From DAOUAG01 sp034432935 (GTDB lineage: Bacteria > Chloroflexota > Dehalococcoidia > SM23-28-2 > RBG-16-64-32), in contig DAOUBD010000075.1 of the NCBI GenBank assembly GCA_034432935.1, positions 1 to 33,666 on the forward strand: a stretch of DNA of 33,666 nucleotides, written 5' to 3'. Shown here piece by piece: positions 22,820-29,854 of this stretch. Both the position numbers and the translations under genes were made by a program. How positions within the stretch are numbered: the first letter of the stretch is position 1; each line of letters begins with the position of its first letter. The notes beneath the pieces were generated by a model. That model saw only the letters and a program-made list of their open reading frames with translations. It did not search any database and was not told the origin of the DNA.

Positions 22820-23683
22820 ATGCTGCACCCTTTTCCCCATGAGATCGAGGAGCCGCGCCCGGCGGTGGAGTTCCGCCAGGTCACATGCGGCTATCTGGGG
22901 CATCCAGCGCTGGTAGACGTCAACCTCTCGGTGACGGCTGGCGACTTCGTGGGTATCGTTGGCCCCAGCGGTGCCGGCAAGACCACCCTACTCCGCGCTA
23001 TCCTGGGCGCAGCCGATGTGTACAGCGGCGAGATATTGGTGGACGGCGTGCCACTGCGTGAACGGCGGTCCCGCGCGGGCTACGTGCCGCAACTGGAGAC
23101 CATCGACTGGAACTTCCCCGTGACCGTCGAGCAGGTAGTCCTGATGGGACGGGCCTCTGAGGGTTGGCTGCCTTGGAACAGGAGGCGGGACGTCGAAGAG
23201 GCCTACGCGGTGATGGAGCGGCTCGGCATCGCTGACCTGGCGAAGCGGCACATCCGGGCGCTCTCCGGGGGGCAACAACAGCGGGTCTTCCTGGGCCGGG
23301 CGCTGTTCAGCAACCCGAAACTCCTTCTGCTCGACGAGCCCACTTCGGGCGTCGACATCAAGACGCGGGACGATATCCTGCACCTGCTGGACGAACTGAA
23401 CCACGAGGGGGTCACCATCCTGTTGACGACCCACGAGATCAACGCAGTGGCTGCGCACCTGCCCTGGGTGGTCTGCGTCAACGGCAGGGTGATAGCCGAG
23501 GGGCCCCCGCATGAGGTGTTCAACCCAGAGGTGCTGCGGCGGACGTACGGGGCCGACATGACCGTCATCAGATACCAGGGGATGACCTTGGTTGCCGAGA
23601 GCCCTCACTTCGTGGGCAAGAGGAACCGCCGTCGCCAGGAGGCGACCCAATCGATAAGTCCGGTGGTGGAAGAGCGTGTTTGA
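22820..23683 (+). CDS. znuC: Metal ABC transporter ATP-binding protein
   Basis: This 287-residue ABC ATPase has Walker A GPSGAGKTT (48-56), Q-loop VPQLETIDWNFP (89-100), signature LSGGQQQR (148-155), Walker B LLLLDEP (168-174) and H-loop THE. The Q-loop form with IDWNFPVTV is typical of Mn/Zn/Fe transporters. It energises uptake through the adjacent permease. It starts nine bases after the substrate-binding gene and overlaps the permease by eight bases. About 35 residues after the ATPase core are basic and variable. Confidence 0.9.
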   Translation: MLHPFPHEIEEPRPAVEFRQVTCGYLGHPALVDVNLSVTAGDFVGIVGPSGAGKTTLLRAILGAADVYSGEILVDGVPLRERRSRAGYVPQLETIDWNFPVTVEQVVLMGRASEGWLPWNRRRDVEEAYAVMERLGIADLAKRHIRALSGGQQQRVFLGRALFSNPKLLLLDEPTSGVDIKTRDDILHLLDELNHEGVTILLTTHEINAVAAHLPWVVCVNGRVIAEGPPHEVFNPEVLRRTYGADMTVIRYQGMTLVAESPHFVGKRNRRRQEATQSISPVVEERV

Positions 23684-24548
23684 GCCCCTACAGTACGAGT
23701 TCTTCGTCCGCGGTATGATAGCCGCGACCATCGTAGGCGCCCTCTGCGGGCTTATCGGCGTGTATGTCGTCCTGCGGCGGATGAGCTACATAGGCCACGG
23801 GCTATCCCACTCCGTCTTTGGCGGCGCCGTAGTCAGTTACGTCATGTCGTTCAACTTCTACCTGGGCGCCAGCCTTTGGGGCTTCCTGTCGGCCATACTC
23901 ATCAATCTGACGACGAGGCGGCGGAAGTTCATCGCCGCGGACGCCGCCATTGGAATCATTACGACGGCAAGCTTCGCCCTGGGAGTGGCGCTGATCTCGC
24001 GCTACCGGACGTTCACGCGGAGCTTCGAAGCCGCGCTGTTCGGGAACATCCTCGGAGTAAGCCAGAACGACCTCATCGCCATAGCGCTGGTGACGCTCCT
24101 GGCTGTGGGCGTCATCTTGATGATGTACCGGCGCCTGCTGTTCACGACCTTCGACCCGGAGGTGGCGCCCTTCTTCGGGGTGAGCACGGACTGGGTTGAC
24201 ACCATCTTTTCGCTGGTCTTGGCGGGTACCATCGTAGTGTCCATCCAGGTGCTGGGGGTCACTCTCATAGCGGCCGCTCTCGTCATCCCGCCTATCACAG
24301 CGCGGCTCCTAACGGACAACTTCAACCGGCTGATGGCCCTATCTATCGCCACCGGGGCCCTCTGCGGCCTGGCCGGGATATACATGAGCTACTTCGTGGA
24401 CGTGTCGTCGGGCGCCAATATCGTCCTAGTGGCGGCAGCGGCGTTCCTCGTCGCCCTGGGCTACTCATCGGCCAGCGGCCGGATCACGGCGGCGCGAGGC
24501 GCGGCGGCGCGCAGGGCCGAGGCGCTCCGGGGCCTGACAGTAGACTGA
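23676..24548 (+). CDS. znuB: Metal ABC transporter permease
   Basis: This 290-residue ABC-3 family permease has about eight membrane helices. Family landmarks are GVYVVLRRMSYIGHGLSHSVFGG (28-50) and the late segment QVLGVTLIAAALVIPPITARLLTDNF (about 190-215). It forms the membrane channel for the ATPase and lipoprotein upstream. The start is a GTG inside the end of the ATPase gene, implying coupled translation. The C-terminal tail after about 268 is Arg/Ala-rich and probably cytoplasmic. It converges on the Rieske gene ten bases later. Confidence 0.88.
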   Translation: MFEPLQYEFFVRGMIAATIVGALCGLIGVYVVLRRMSYIGHGLSHSVFGGAVVSYVMSFNFYLGASLWGFLSAILINLTTRRRKFIAADAAIGIITTASFALGVALISRYRTFTRSFEAALFGNILGVSQNDLIAIALVTLLAVGVILMMYRRLLFTTFDPEVAPFFGVSTDWVDTIFSLVLAGTIVVSIQVLGVTLIAAALVIPPITARLLTDNFNRLMALSIATGALCGLAGIYMSYFVDVSSGANIVLVAAAAFLVALGYSSASGRITAARGAAARRAEALRGLTVD

Positions 24549-24558
24549 GGGGCGCGAG

Positions 24559-24873
24559 CTAGGGGCGCGCCACCTTCACATCCTCGCCGTCTACGAGAAC
24601 GCGATAGGTCTGGATGGGAGCCGAGGGCGGCGGGCTCAGGACCTCTCCAGTGCGCACATCGAACCGGCCGGCGTGGAAGGGACATTCCACTGCTGTTCCG
24701 TCCAAGAGCCCTTCGCCGAGGGGACCCCCGCGGTGGGGGCACTCGTTCTGGAAGGCGACGAACTCGCCTTGACCCAGGTTGGCCACAACTATCTCCTGCC
24801 CTTCCAGATCAACGATGGCCATCTCCCCTGGCGGGATATCCCGAGTGGTAGCGACCTTCACGAAATCAGACAT
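24559..24873 (-). CDS. Rieske 2Fe-2S ferredoxin-like protein
   Basis: This single-domain Rieske protein of 104 residues has cluster ligands C45 and H47 in CPHRGGPLGEG and C64 and H67 in CPFHAGRFD. The second motif has HAGRFD where HGWRFD is common. Such proteins act as electron carriers for oxygenases or as NirD-like subunits; no oxygenase is adjacent. An AAGGAGG lies eight bases before the ATG. It is divergent from the pyr operon, with which it shares a 265-base upstream region. Confidence 0.85.
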   Translation of the reverse strand: MSDFVKVATTRDIPPGEMAIVDLEGQEIVVANLGQGEFVAFQNECPHRGGPLGEGLLDGTAVECPFHAGRFDVRTGEVLSPPPSAPIQTYRVLVDGEDVKVARP

Positions 24874-24890
24874 AGGGCCCGCCTCCTTAA

Positions 24891-24918
24891 TTTACAAAGC
24901 GCGCTGTGTGTTTATGAT
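24891..24918 (+). promoter_or_regulatory. Candidate promoter of the pyr operon
   Basis: TTTACA (24891-24896) and TATGAT (24913-24918) are separated by 16 bases, about 75 bases upstream of the PyrR-binding motif. GATAGCAT is repeated at 24916-24923 and 24957-24964, so a second start near the latter is possible. Confidence 0.45.
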
Positions 24919-24972
24919 AGCATCTGTCGGCCGGTTGCATGGCCTTGCCCGGAAGTGATAGCATAACGTTCG

Positions 24973-25026
24973 GCAGGGCGAGCCCCTGCATGGCCCTTTA
25001 AGGCGGTCCCGTGAGGCCGCCAAGGA
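24973..25026 (+). promoter_or_regulatory. PyrR-binding RNA element in the pyr leader
   Basis: The segment 24994-25026 follows the PyrR-binding consensus known from Bacillus and actinobacteria: CCTTTAA, then a stem GGCGG/CCGCC (25002-25006 with 25017-25021) enclosing TCCCGTGAGG, then AAGGAGA. UMP-loaded PyrR would hold this anti-antiterminator hairpin and so allow termination downstream. A second stem GCAGGG/CCCTGC (24973-24989) precedes it. Its GGCGAG (24977-24982) is complementary to CTCGCC (25090-25095) in the terminator's 5' arm, a possible antiterminator pairing. The motif match is seen directly; the switching is inferred from the family. Confidence 0.8.
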
Positions 25027-25084
25027 GAGATACTACGCGCGCTACCACAGCCCACAGCGGCCCAGCATACCGAGGCACACGCAG

Positions 25085-25119
25085 GCCCTCTCGCCACGTC
25101 GGCGGGAGGGCTTCTTGTT
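25085..25119 (+). terminator. Attenuator terminator before pyrR
   Basis: GCCCTC-T-CGCC, a loop ACGTC, and GGCG-G-GAGGGC form a ten-pair stem with a single T/G mismatch, followed by TTCTTGTT. It stands between the PyrR-binding element and the pyrR start, as expected of a pyr attenuator. The 3' arm GGGAGGG could also serve as a Shine-Dalgarno sequence, so folding might affect translation too. Confidence 0.8.
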
Positions 25120-25138
25120 CCCAGATATGGATCCTCCC

Positions 25139-25684
25139 ATGAAGGCGCGCACGGTACTCACGGCAGACGATATGCGGCGGGCCGTCCGGCGCATCGCCCA
25201 CGAGATCGTGGAGCGCAACCGGGGCCTCGAGGACGTCGTGCTGGTGGGCATGCGTACCCGGGGTGTGCCCCTGGCGCGCCGTCTGGCCGAGGCCATGCGA
25301 GAGTTCGAGGGAGCCGAGGTGCCCGTCGGCGCGCTGGACATCGGTCTCTATCGGGACGACATCCCTTCCCTCGAGTTACGGCCACGCATCAGACCCACCG
25401 AGATGCCCACCGGGATAGACGGCAAGCGCGTGGTGCTGGTGGACGACGTGCTCTTCACGGGTCGCAGCATCCGGGCGGCATTGGACGCCCTGACCGACTT
25501 CGGCAGGCCGGCCTCCATCCAGCTGGCGGTGTTGGTGGACAGAGGCCACCGGGAATTGCCCATACGGCCGGACTACGTGGGGAAGAACATCCCCACATCG
25601 ATGCGGGAGGAGGTAGAGGTGCTACTAGAAGAGGTGGACGGCCGGGACGAGGTCCGCATAGTGGAGGATGAGGGAGAGGGATGA
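25139..25684 (+). CDS. pyrR: PyrR bifunctional regulator/uracil phosphoribosyltransferase
   Basis: PyrR senses UMP/UTP versus PRPP and binds pyr mRNA leaders; it often also makes UMP from uracil and PRPP. The 181 residues from the ATG at 25139 match the Bacillus protein in length and N-terminus (AHEIVERN). The PRPP loop VVLVDDVLFTGRS is at 98-110, and the flexible loop around the RDD of LYRDD (71-75) is present. In-frame starts at 25127 (ATG) and 25115 (TTG, in the terminator's T-tract) are possible. It is first in the operon, directly behind its own target leader, and overlaps pyrB by four bases. Confidence 0.92.
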   Translation: MKARTVLTADDMRRAVRRIAHEIVERNRGLEDVVLVGMRTRGVPLARRLAEAMREFEGAEVPVGALDIGLYRDDIPSLELRPRIRPTEMPTGIDGKRVVLVDDVLFTGRSIRAALDALTDFGRPASIQLAVLVDRGHRELPIRPDYVGKNIPTSMREEVEVLLEEVDGRDEVRIVEDEGEG

Positions 25685-26679
25685 TGGAGGAACGGGCGCC
25701 CCAGGCCGCCCTGGAGCACCACCTGCGGTGGACCCGGAAGCACCTCTTGGACACCGATGAGCTGGAGGCTGCCGAGCTGGAGATGGTGATGGAGACCGCC
25801 GACGCTATGAGGGAGGTCCTGAGCCGGGAGGTGCCGCGGGTGCCGGCCCTACGGGGCAGGACCGTCGTGACCCTCTTCTACGAGCCCAGCACGCGCACCC
25901 GGGCTTCCTTCGAGCTGGCGGGCAAGGCGCTGGGAGCTGACGTCATCAATATCGCCGCCTCGGGCTCCAGCATCGAAAAGGGCGAATCCTTGGTGGACAC
26001 CGTGCGCACGTTGGAGGCGCTGGGAGCGGATGTGCTCGTGATGCGACACAGGGCATCGGGCGCGCCGTATCTTGCGGCCCGCCACGTCCGGGCCTGCGTG
26101 ATCAACGCCGGCGACGGCTGGCATGCCCATCCCACACAGGCGCTGCTAGACATGTACACGATGCGCCGCCATTTGGGCAGCGTAAGCGGCAAGCGAGTGG
26201 TCATCGTCGGGGACATCGCCCACAGCCGGGTCGCCCGCTCCAACATGTGGGCTCTGACCAAGGCTGGGGCTGACGTGGTCATCTGCGGGCCGCCGACCCT
26301 TTTGCCCTACGGTCTCCGGCCGGGCGACACCGATCCGGAGGGTCCCCGCGGCCTGCCCTCCGTGCGGGTGGAGACCGACCTCGATAGGGCCATCGAGGGC
26401 GCCGACGTAGTCATGGCCCTCCGGCTGCAAAAGGAGCGCATGGCGGCAGGACTATTGCCCTCCCTGCGCGAGTACGCCTGGCTATACCAGGTGAACGAGC
26501 GACGCCTGGCCCTTGCCAAGCCGAACGTCCTCGTCATGCACCCAGGGCCCGTGAACGAGGGCATCGAGATTTCGGCGCCCGTGGCTCACAGCTTGCAGTC
26601 CGTCATCGAAGAGCAGGTGACCAATGGGGTCGCCGTCAGGATGGCCGTGCTGTACCTGATGGTAAGAGGGAAACCATGA
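25681..26679 (+). CDS. pyrB: Aspartate carbamoyltransferase catalytic subunit
   Basis: PyrB joins carbamoyl phosphate and L-aspartate to make carbamoyl aspartate, the first committed pyrimidine step. The carbamoyl-phosphate motif STRTRASFE is at 70-78. HPTQ is at 150-153, and HPGPVNEGIE marks the aspartate side near 281-290. The 332 residues fit the family, with an N-terminal extension of about 20 residues. No pyrI regulatory chain is present. The gene overlaps pyrR and pyrC by four bases each, so the three are translationally coupled. The start may be either of two consecutive ATGs. Confidence 0.95.
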   Translation: MMEERAPQAALEHHLRWTRKHLLDTDELEAAELEMVMETADAMREVLSREVPRVPALRGRTVVTLFYEPSTRTRASFELAGKALGADVINIAASGSSIEKGESLVDTVRTLEALGADVLVMRHRASGAPYLAARHVRACVINAGDGWHAHPTQALLDMYTMRRHLGSVSGKRVVIVGDIAHSRVARSNMWALTKAGADVVICGPPTLLPYGLRPGDTDPEGPRGLPSVRVETDLDRAIEGADVVMALRLQKERMAAGLLPSLREYAWLYQVNERRLALAKPNVLVMHPGPVNEGIEISAPVAHSLQSVIEEQVTNGVAVRMAVLYLMVRGKP

Positions 26680-27998
26680 AAGGGTTAGCCATACGCGGGG
26701 GGAGGATTTTGGACCCTGCCAACGGGATCGACGCCGTCGGCGACGTCCTTATCGCCGGGGGGCGCATCGCCGCGGCGGGGCCCGGCGCTGGTGAGGGCGC
26801 CGGCCAGGCGATAGACGCACGGGGGCTGGTTGTTTGCCCCGGCTTTGTTGACCTGCACTGCCACCTTCGGGAGCCGGGCTTCGAGCACAAGGAGACCATC
26901 GCCACCGGAACTGCCGCTGCGGCCCGCGGCGGGTTCACCACAGTCTGCGCCATGCCTAACACGGAACCGCCCGCAGACACGGCGGCGGCCATCGATTTCG
27001 TGGTGCGCACTGCCCGCGCTAAGGGGGCCATACGGGTTCTGCCCATCGGATGCGTAACCAGGGGCCGGGCCGGAAGAGAGCTCGCGGATCTGGCCGAGCT
27101 GGCGGAAGCGGGCGCCGTGGCCTTCAGCGATGACGGCGCGCCCGTGGCCGATGCTCACCTGATGCGCCGGGCTTTGGAGTACGCCGGAATGCTGGGTCTC
27201 CCGGTGGTCAACCACTGTCAGGATCTTTCTCTGACCGAGGGTGGCGTCATTCACGAGGGTTGGGTGGCGACGCGTCTGGGCCTGCGGGGAATGCCAGCCG
27301 CAGGGGAGGAATCGATGGTGGCGCGGGACATCGCCTTGGCAGGGCTCACCGGTTCCCAGGTGCACATCGCTCACGTTAGCACCGCGGGCAGCGTCGATCT
27401 CATCCGCAGCGCCAGGGCGAGCGGGGTGCCGGCCACGGGCGAAGTGACGCCCCACCATCTAGTGTTGACCCACGAAGCCGTCATGCGGGGCCCCGCCGAG
27501 GCGCCGGGGGGTCTGGCCTACGACACAGACGCCAAGGTGAACCCTCCCCTGCGCACTGAGGCCGATACGGCAGCCTGCCTAGCCGGGCTTCTGGACGGAA
27601 CGATCGGCTGCATCGCGACAGATCACGCGCCTCACGCGGTACAGGATAAGCTGTGCGAGTTCGACGCTGCGGCCTTCGGCATCAGCGGGTTGGAGACGGC
27701 CTTTGCGCTGTGCATGACGCTGGTCCACGCCGGACGGCTGCCCTTGGGGCGGCTCGTAGAGGCGTTGACGGTTGGCCCGGTGCGGTCGTTCGGCCTGGAC
27801 GCCCGCATCGAGGGGTTGGGAACGCTGTCGCCGGGAGCGCCCGGTGATGTCGTGCTCATCGACCCCGAAGCGGAGTGGGCTGTGGACCCTGCGGGCTTCG
27901 CCAGCAAGGGGAAGAACACGCCCCTGGCGGGCAGAAGGCTTCGGGGCCGCGTGGTAGCGACCCTGTACGAGGGGAGGCTGGTCTTCGATGGCCGATAG
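26676..27998 (+). CDS. pyrC: Dihydroorotase (class I)
   Basis: PyrC cyclises carbamoyl aspartate to dihydroorotate. At 440 residues it is the long, class I type, which normally pairs with PyrB. Metal-site residues are H61 and H63 (DLHCHLREPG), D153 (SDDG), H179 (NHC), H232 (IAHVS) and the catalytic D315 in ATDHAPH. Its last 11 codons (LYEGRLVFDGR, stop at 27996) overlap the first copy of the carA start at 27988. A near copy of this tail, AYQGRLVFDDR, is found again at 28153-28185, just at the true carA start. Confidence 0.95.
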   Translation: MKGLAIRGGRILDPANGIDAVGDVLIAGGRIAAAGPGAGEGAGQAIDARGLVVCPGFVDLHCHLREPGFEHKETIATGTAAAARGGFTTVCAMPNTEPPADTAAAIDFVVRTARAKGAIRVLPIGCVTRGRAGRELADLAELAEAGAVAFSDDGAPVADAHLMRRALEYAGMLGLPVVNHCQDLSLTEGGVIHEGWVATRLGLRGMPAAGEESMVARDIALAGLTGSQVHIAHVSTAGSVDLIRSARASGVPATGEVTPHHLVLTHEAVMRGPAEAPGGLAYDTDAKVNPPLRTEADTAACLAGLLDGTIGCIATDHAPHAVQDKLCEFDAAAFGISGLETAFALCMTLVHAGRLPLGRLVEALTVGPVRSFGLDARIEGLGTLSPGAPGDVVLIDPEAEWAVDPAGFASKGKNTPLAGRRLRGRVVATLYEGRLVFDGR

Positions 27999-28023
27999 CG
28001 CCGTCTTCGTCTCAGCCACTCGC

Positions 28024-28052
28024 GCTCGCCCTTCGAGGGCCTCAGGACGAGC
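28024..28052 (-). repeat. REP-like palindrome, copy D
   Basis: The 29-base element has CGCTCG/CGAGCG arms and the core CCTTCGAGGGCCTCAGG. Its reverse complement aligns with copies A, C and E, and it closely matches copy B. Confidence 0.75.
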
Positions 28053-28094
28053 GGGAGGAGGCGCCGCGCCAGTTCCGGGCCAAGGGGCCAACCC

Positions 28095-28123
28095 GCTCAT
28101 GGTGAGGCTCTCGAACCGTGAGC
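28095..28123 (+). repeat. REP-like palindrome, copy E
   Basis: The arms CCGCTCATGGT/ACCGTGAGCGG (28093-28103 with 28115-28125) pair with one mismatch. The 29-base core matches copy A base for base except for five positions. It is inverted relative to copy D, 42 bases away. Confidence 0.75.
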
Positions 28124-28174
28124 GGCGCCCCACCAGGCAGCCCTGTACTGCGTACCAGGGGAGGCTGGTCTTCG

Positions 28175-29320
28175 ATGACCGATAGCGCCCTTCTCGTCCT
28201 AGAAGACGGCACCGTGTTTGCGGGGCGCTCCTTCGGCGCAGCAGCGCCCTCCCATGGCGAGGTGGTCTTTTCTACCGCTATGACGGGGTATCAGGAGATG
28301 CTGACCGACCCCTCCTTCGCCGGGCAGATCCTCGTGCTCACCTACCCGCTGGCCGGGAACTACGGCATCAACGGCGAAGACGTGGAGTCCCGGCAGATCC
28401 AGGTGCGGGGCCTGGTGGTACATGAGGTGTGCGAGCGGCCGTCCCATTGGTCCAGCGAGATGACGCTGCACGAGTACTTGGCCTCTGAGGGCGTGCCTGG
28501 CATCGCCGGTGTCGATACGCGGGCGCTGACGCGGCGGCTGCGCCGGGCCGGCGTGATGATGGGGGCCATCGCGGTCGATGAAACGCCAGAGGAGGCGCTG
28601 GCCCGCCTGCGCTCGTCGCCCCGCTACGGCGACGTGGACTACGTTCGGCAGGTCAGCACGGGCCGGCCATACCAGTGGCCAGCGCCAGGCAGCGCCGTGG
28701 CTGAAGGCAGCCCGCGGCACCACATCGTCGTCGTGGACAGCGGCGTGAAGTACAACATCCTGCGGCTCCTGGCGGGGCGAGGCTGCAAAGTCACGGTGGT
28801 CCCCTCTGATACCGCCGCCAGCGACCTCAACTCCCTAAAACCGGACGGTGTCGTCTTCTCCCCCGGGCCCGGGGACCCGGCCTTCTTGGACTACCAGGTG
28901 ACGGCCATAAAGGCCCTTATCGGACGGGTGCCGGTGCTGGGGATCTGCCTGGGGCACCAGGTTCTGGGGCGCGCCTTTGGCGCTAAGACCTTCAAGCTGA
29001 AGTTTGGCCACCGGGGCGCCAACCATCCCGTCAAGGACTTGGCGACGGGACGCGTGCACATCACCGCCCAGAACCACGGATATGCGGTGGACCCCGACGG
29101 CCTGGCGGCGGACGTGGAGGTCTGGCAGGTGCACCTGAACGATGGGACGTGCGAGGGGCTGCGGCACCGCTCGGAGCCCGTCGTCTCTATCCAGTACCAT
29201 TCCGAGGCCTCGCCGGGGCCGATGGACAACGTGTACGTCTTCGACCGTTTTTTGGAGATGGTGGCGACCTTCCAGCCCAGCCGGGGTAACCTGCTGGCGC
29301 CGCGGCAGGACCTCGTTTGA
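28175..29320 (+). CDS. carA: Carbamoyl-phosphate synthase small (glutaminase) subunit
   Basis: CarA hydrolyses glutamine and channels ammonia to CarB. From the ATG at 28175 it has 382 residues, matching the family. The N-terminal CarA domain includes FSTAMTGYQEMLTDPSFAGQ-type sequence at 32-51. The class I amidotransferase domain has the nucleophile C258 in GICLGHQ, and H342 and E344 in QYHSEASPGP. GGGGAGG lies ten bases before the ATG. The frame is open further left (to 28118), but that stretch is the REP-like insertion, so the short start is chosen. It is followed by a GNAT gene before carB. Confidence 0.95.
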   Translation: MTDSALLVLEDGTVFAGRSFGAAAPSHGEVVFSTAMTGYQEMLTDPSFAGQILVLTYPLAGNYGINGEDVESRQIQVRGLVVHEVCERPSHWSSEMTLHEYLASEGVPGIAGVDTRALTRRLRRAGVMMGAIAVDETPEEALARLRSSPRYGDVDYVRQVSTGRPYQWPAPGSAVAEGSPRHHIVVVDSGVKYNILRLLAGRGCKVTVVPSDTAASDLNSLKPDGVVFSPGPGDPAFLDYQVTAIKALIGRVPVLGICLGHQVLGRAFGAKTFKLKFGHRGANHPVKDLATGRVHITAQNHGYAVDPDGLAADVEVWQVHLNDGTCEGLRHRSEPVVSIQYHSEASPGPMDNVYVFDRFLEMVATFQPSRGNLLAPRQDLV

Positions 29321-29401
29321 TGTACAGTTAGCGCCGACGTGATGAGGTGACGTGATGGGTACGACGCTGAATACCGGCGAGTGGCCGGTGCGAGGGGTCC
29401 G

Positions 29402-29854
29402 ATGAACGCCGGGCCAACCTTCCGCCGCGCCATTCCAGGCGACCTCGATGCGGTCCTCGCCGTCGCTCTCCAAATATGGGGGGAGATGGGCGAGGGCAGC
29501 GGGTTCAGGCAGCGGCCTTCGCAGGACGGCTTCCGGTCCCTTCTAATCGGCGAAAGGCAGGCGGTGTTCCTGTGCGAAAGCGATAGGGCCGTGCGCGGAT
29601 TCGCCCTCCTCATGCCCGACGAGAAGGATCCCTCCGTTGCCGTCATGGGGGTCTGGATCCTTCCAGAGGCGCGGCGTCAGGGCATAGGGCGTGAGTTAGC
29701 CTTGATGGCCACGGAGTTCGCCCGCTCCGCCGGATACGAAAGGCTGCGGGGCCTGCTGCCCCAAGGCAACGAGCCGGCCTTGTCCTTTTTCAGCGATATC
29801 GGGGGTCTCGTCCAAGTAGTTGGGCGGGGCATGGAGTACGAGCTCCCGCTGTGA
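29402..29854 (+). CDS. GNAT-family N-acetyltransferase inside the pyr operon
   Basis: This 150-residue GNAT-fold protein has an N-terminal FRRAIPGDLDAVLAVA strand-helix, the beta-4 strand VAVMGVWILPEAR, and the acetyl-CoA loop RRQGIGREL (about 92-100). It ends in the expected C-terminal strands. It should transfer an acetyl group from acetyl-CoA to an amine; the acceptor may be a protein N-terminus or lysine, or a small molecule. GAGGGG lies five bases before the ATG. It sits between carA and carB, and its stop overlaps the carB GTG by four bases, so its synthesis is tied to that of CarB. This gene is not part of standard pyr operons. Confidence 0.82.
   Translation: MNAGPTFRRAIPGDLDAVLAVALQIWGEMGEGSGFRQRPSQDGFRSLLIGERQAVFLCESDRAVRGFALLMPDEKDPSVAVMGVWILPEARRQGIGRELALMATEFARSAGYERLRGLLPQGNEPALSFFSDIGGLVQVVGRGMEYELPL

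Larger units (their letters stand above)
27988..28185 (+). pseudogene. Decoy carA start, a 65-codon mini-ORF through the palindromes
   Basis: The first ATG reads MADSAVFVS, close to the true CarA start MTDSALLVL. The frame then runs through both palindromes and ends in QGRLVFDDR, a copy of the pyrC tail. Its TAG at 28183-28185 overlaps the true carA ATG at 28175. The mini-ORF thus links pyrC to carA by two overlaps. It has no recognisable function of its own and may preserve translational coupling. Confidence 0.6.
27961..28188. repeat. Duplicated pyrC-end/carA-start junction flanking REP-like palindromes
   Basis: About 50 bases are present twice. In the first copy GGGGAGG is at 27971-27977 and the ATG at 27988; in the second GGGGAGG is at 28158-28164 and the ATG at 28175. 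The spacing is ten bases in both. From GGGGAGG to GATAGCGCC the copies differ at only one base (ATGGCC against ATGACC). CCCTGTAC begins both copies at 27961 and 28141. Between them lie about 130 bases with two inverted REP-like elements. It looks like an insertion that carried or generated a copy of its flank. Confidence 0.88.

Noticed and set aside
28118..28174. Longer N-terminus for CarA
   Set aside because: This stretch overlaps the end of REP-like copy E and the duplicated pyrC tail; CarA proteins start at the equivalent of MTDSALLVLEDG.
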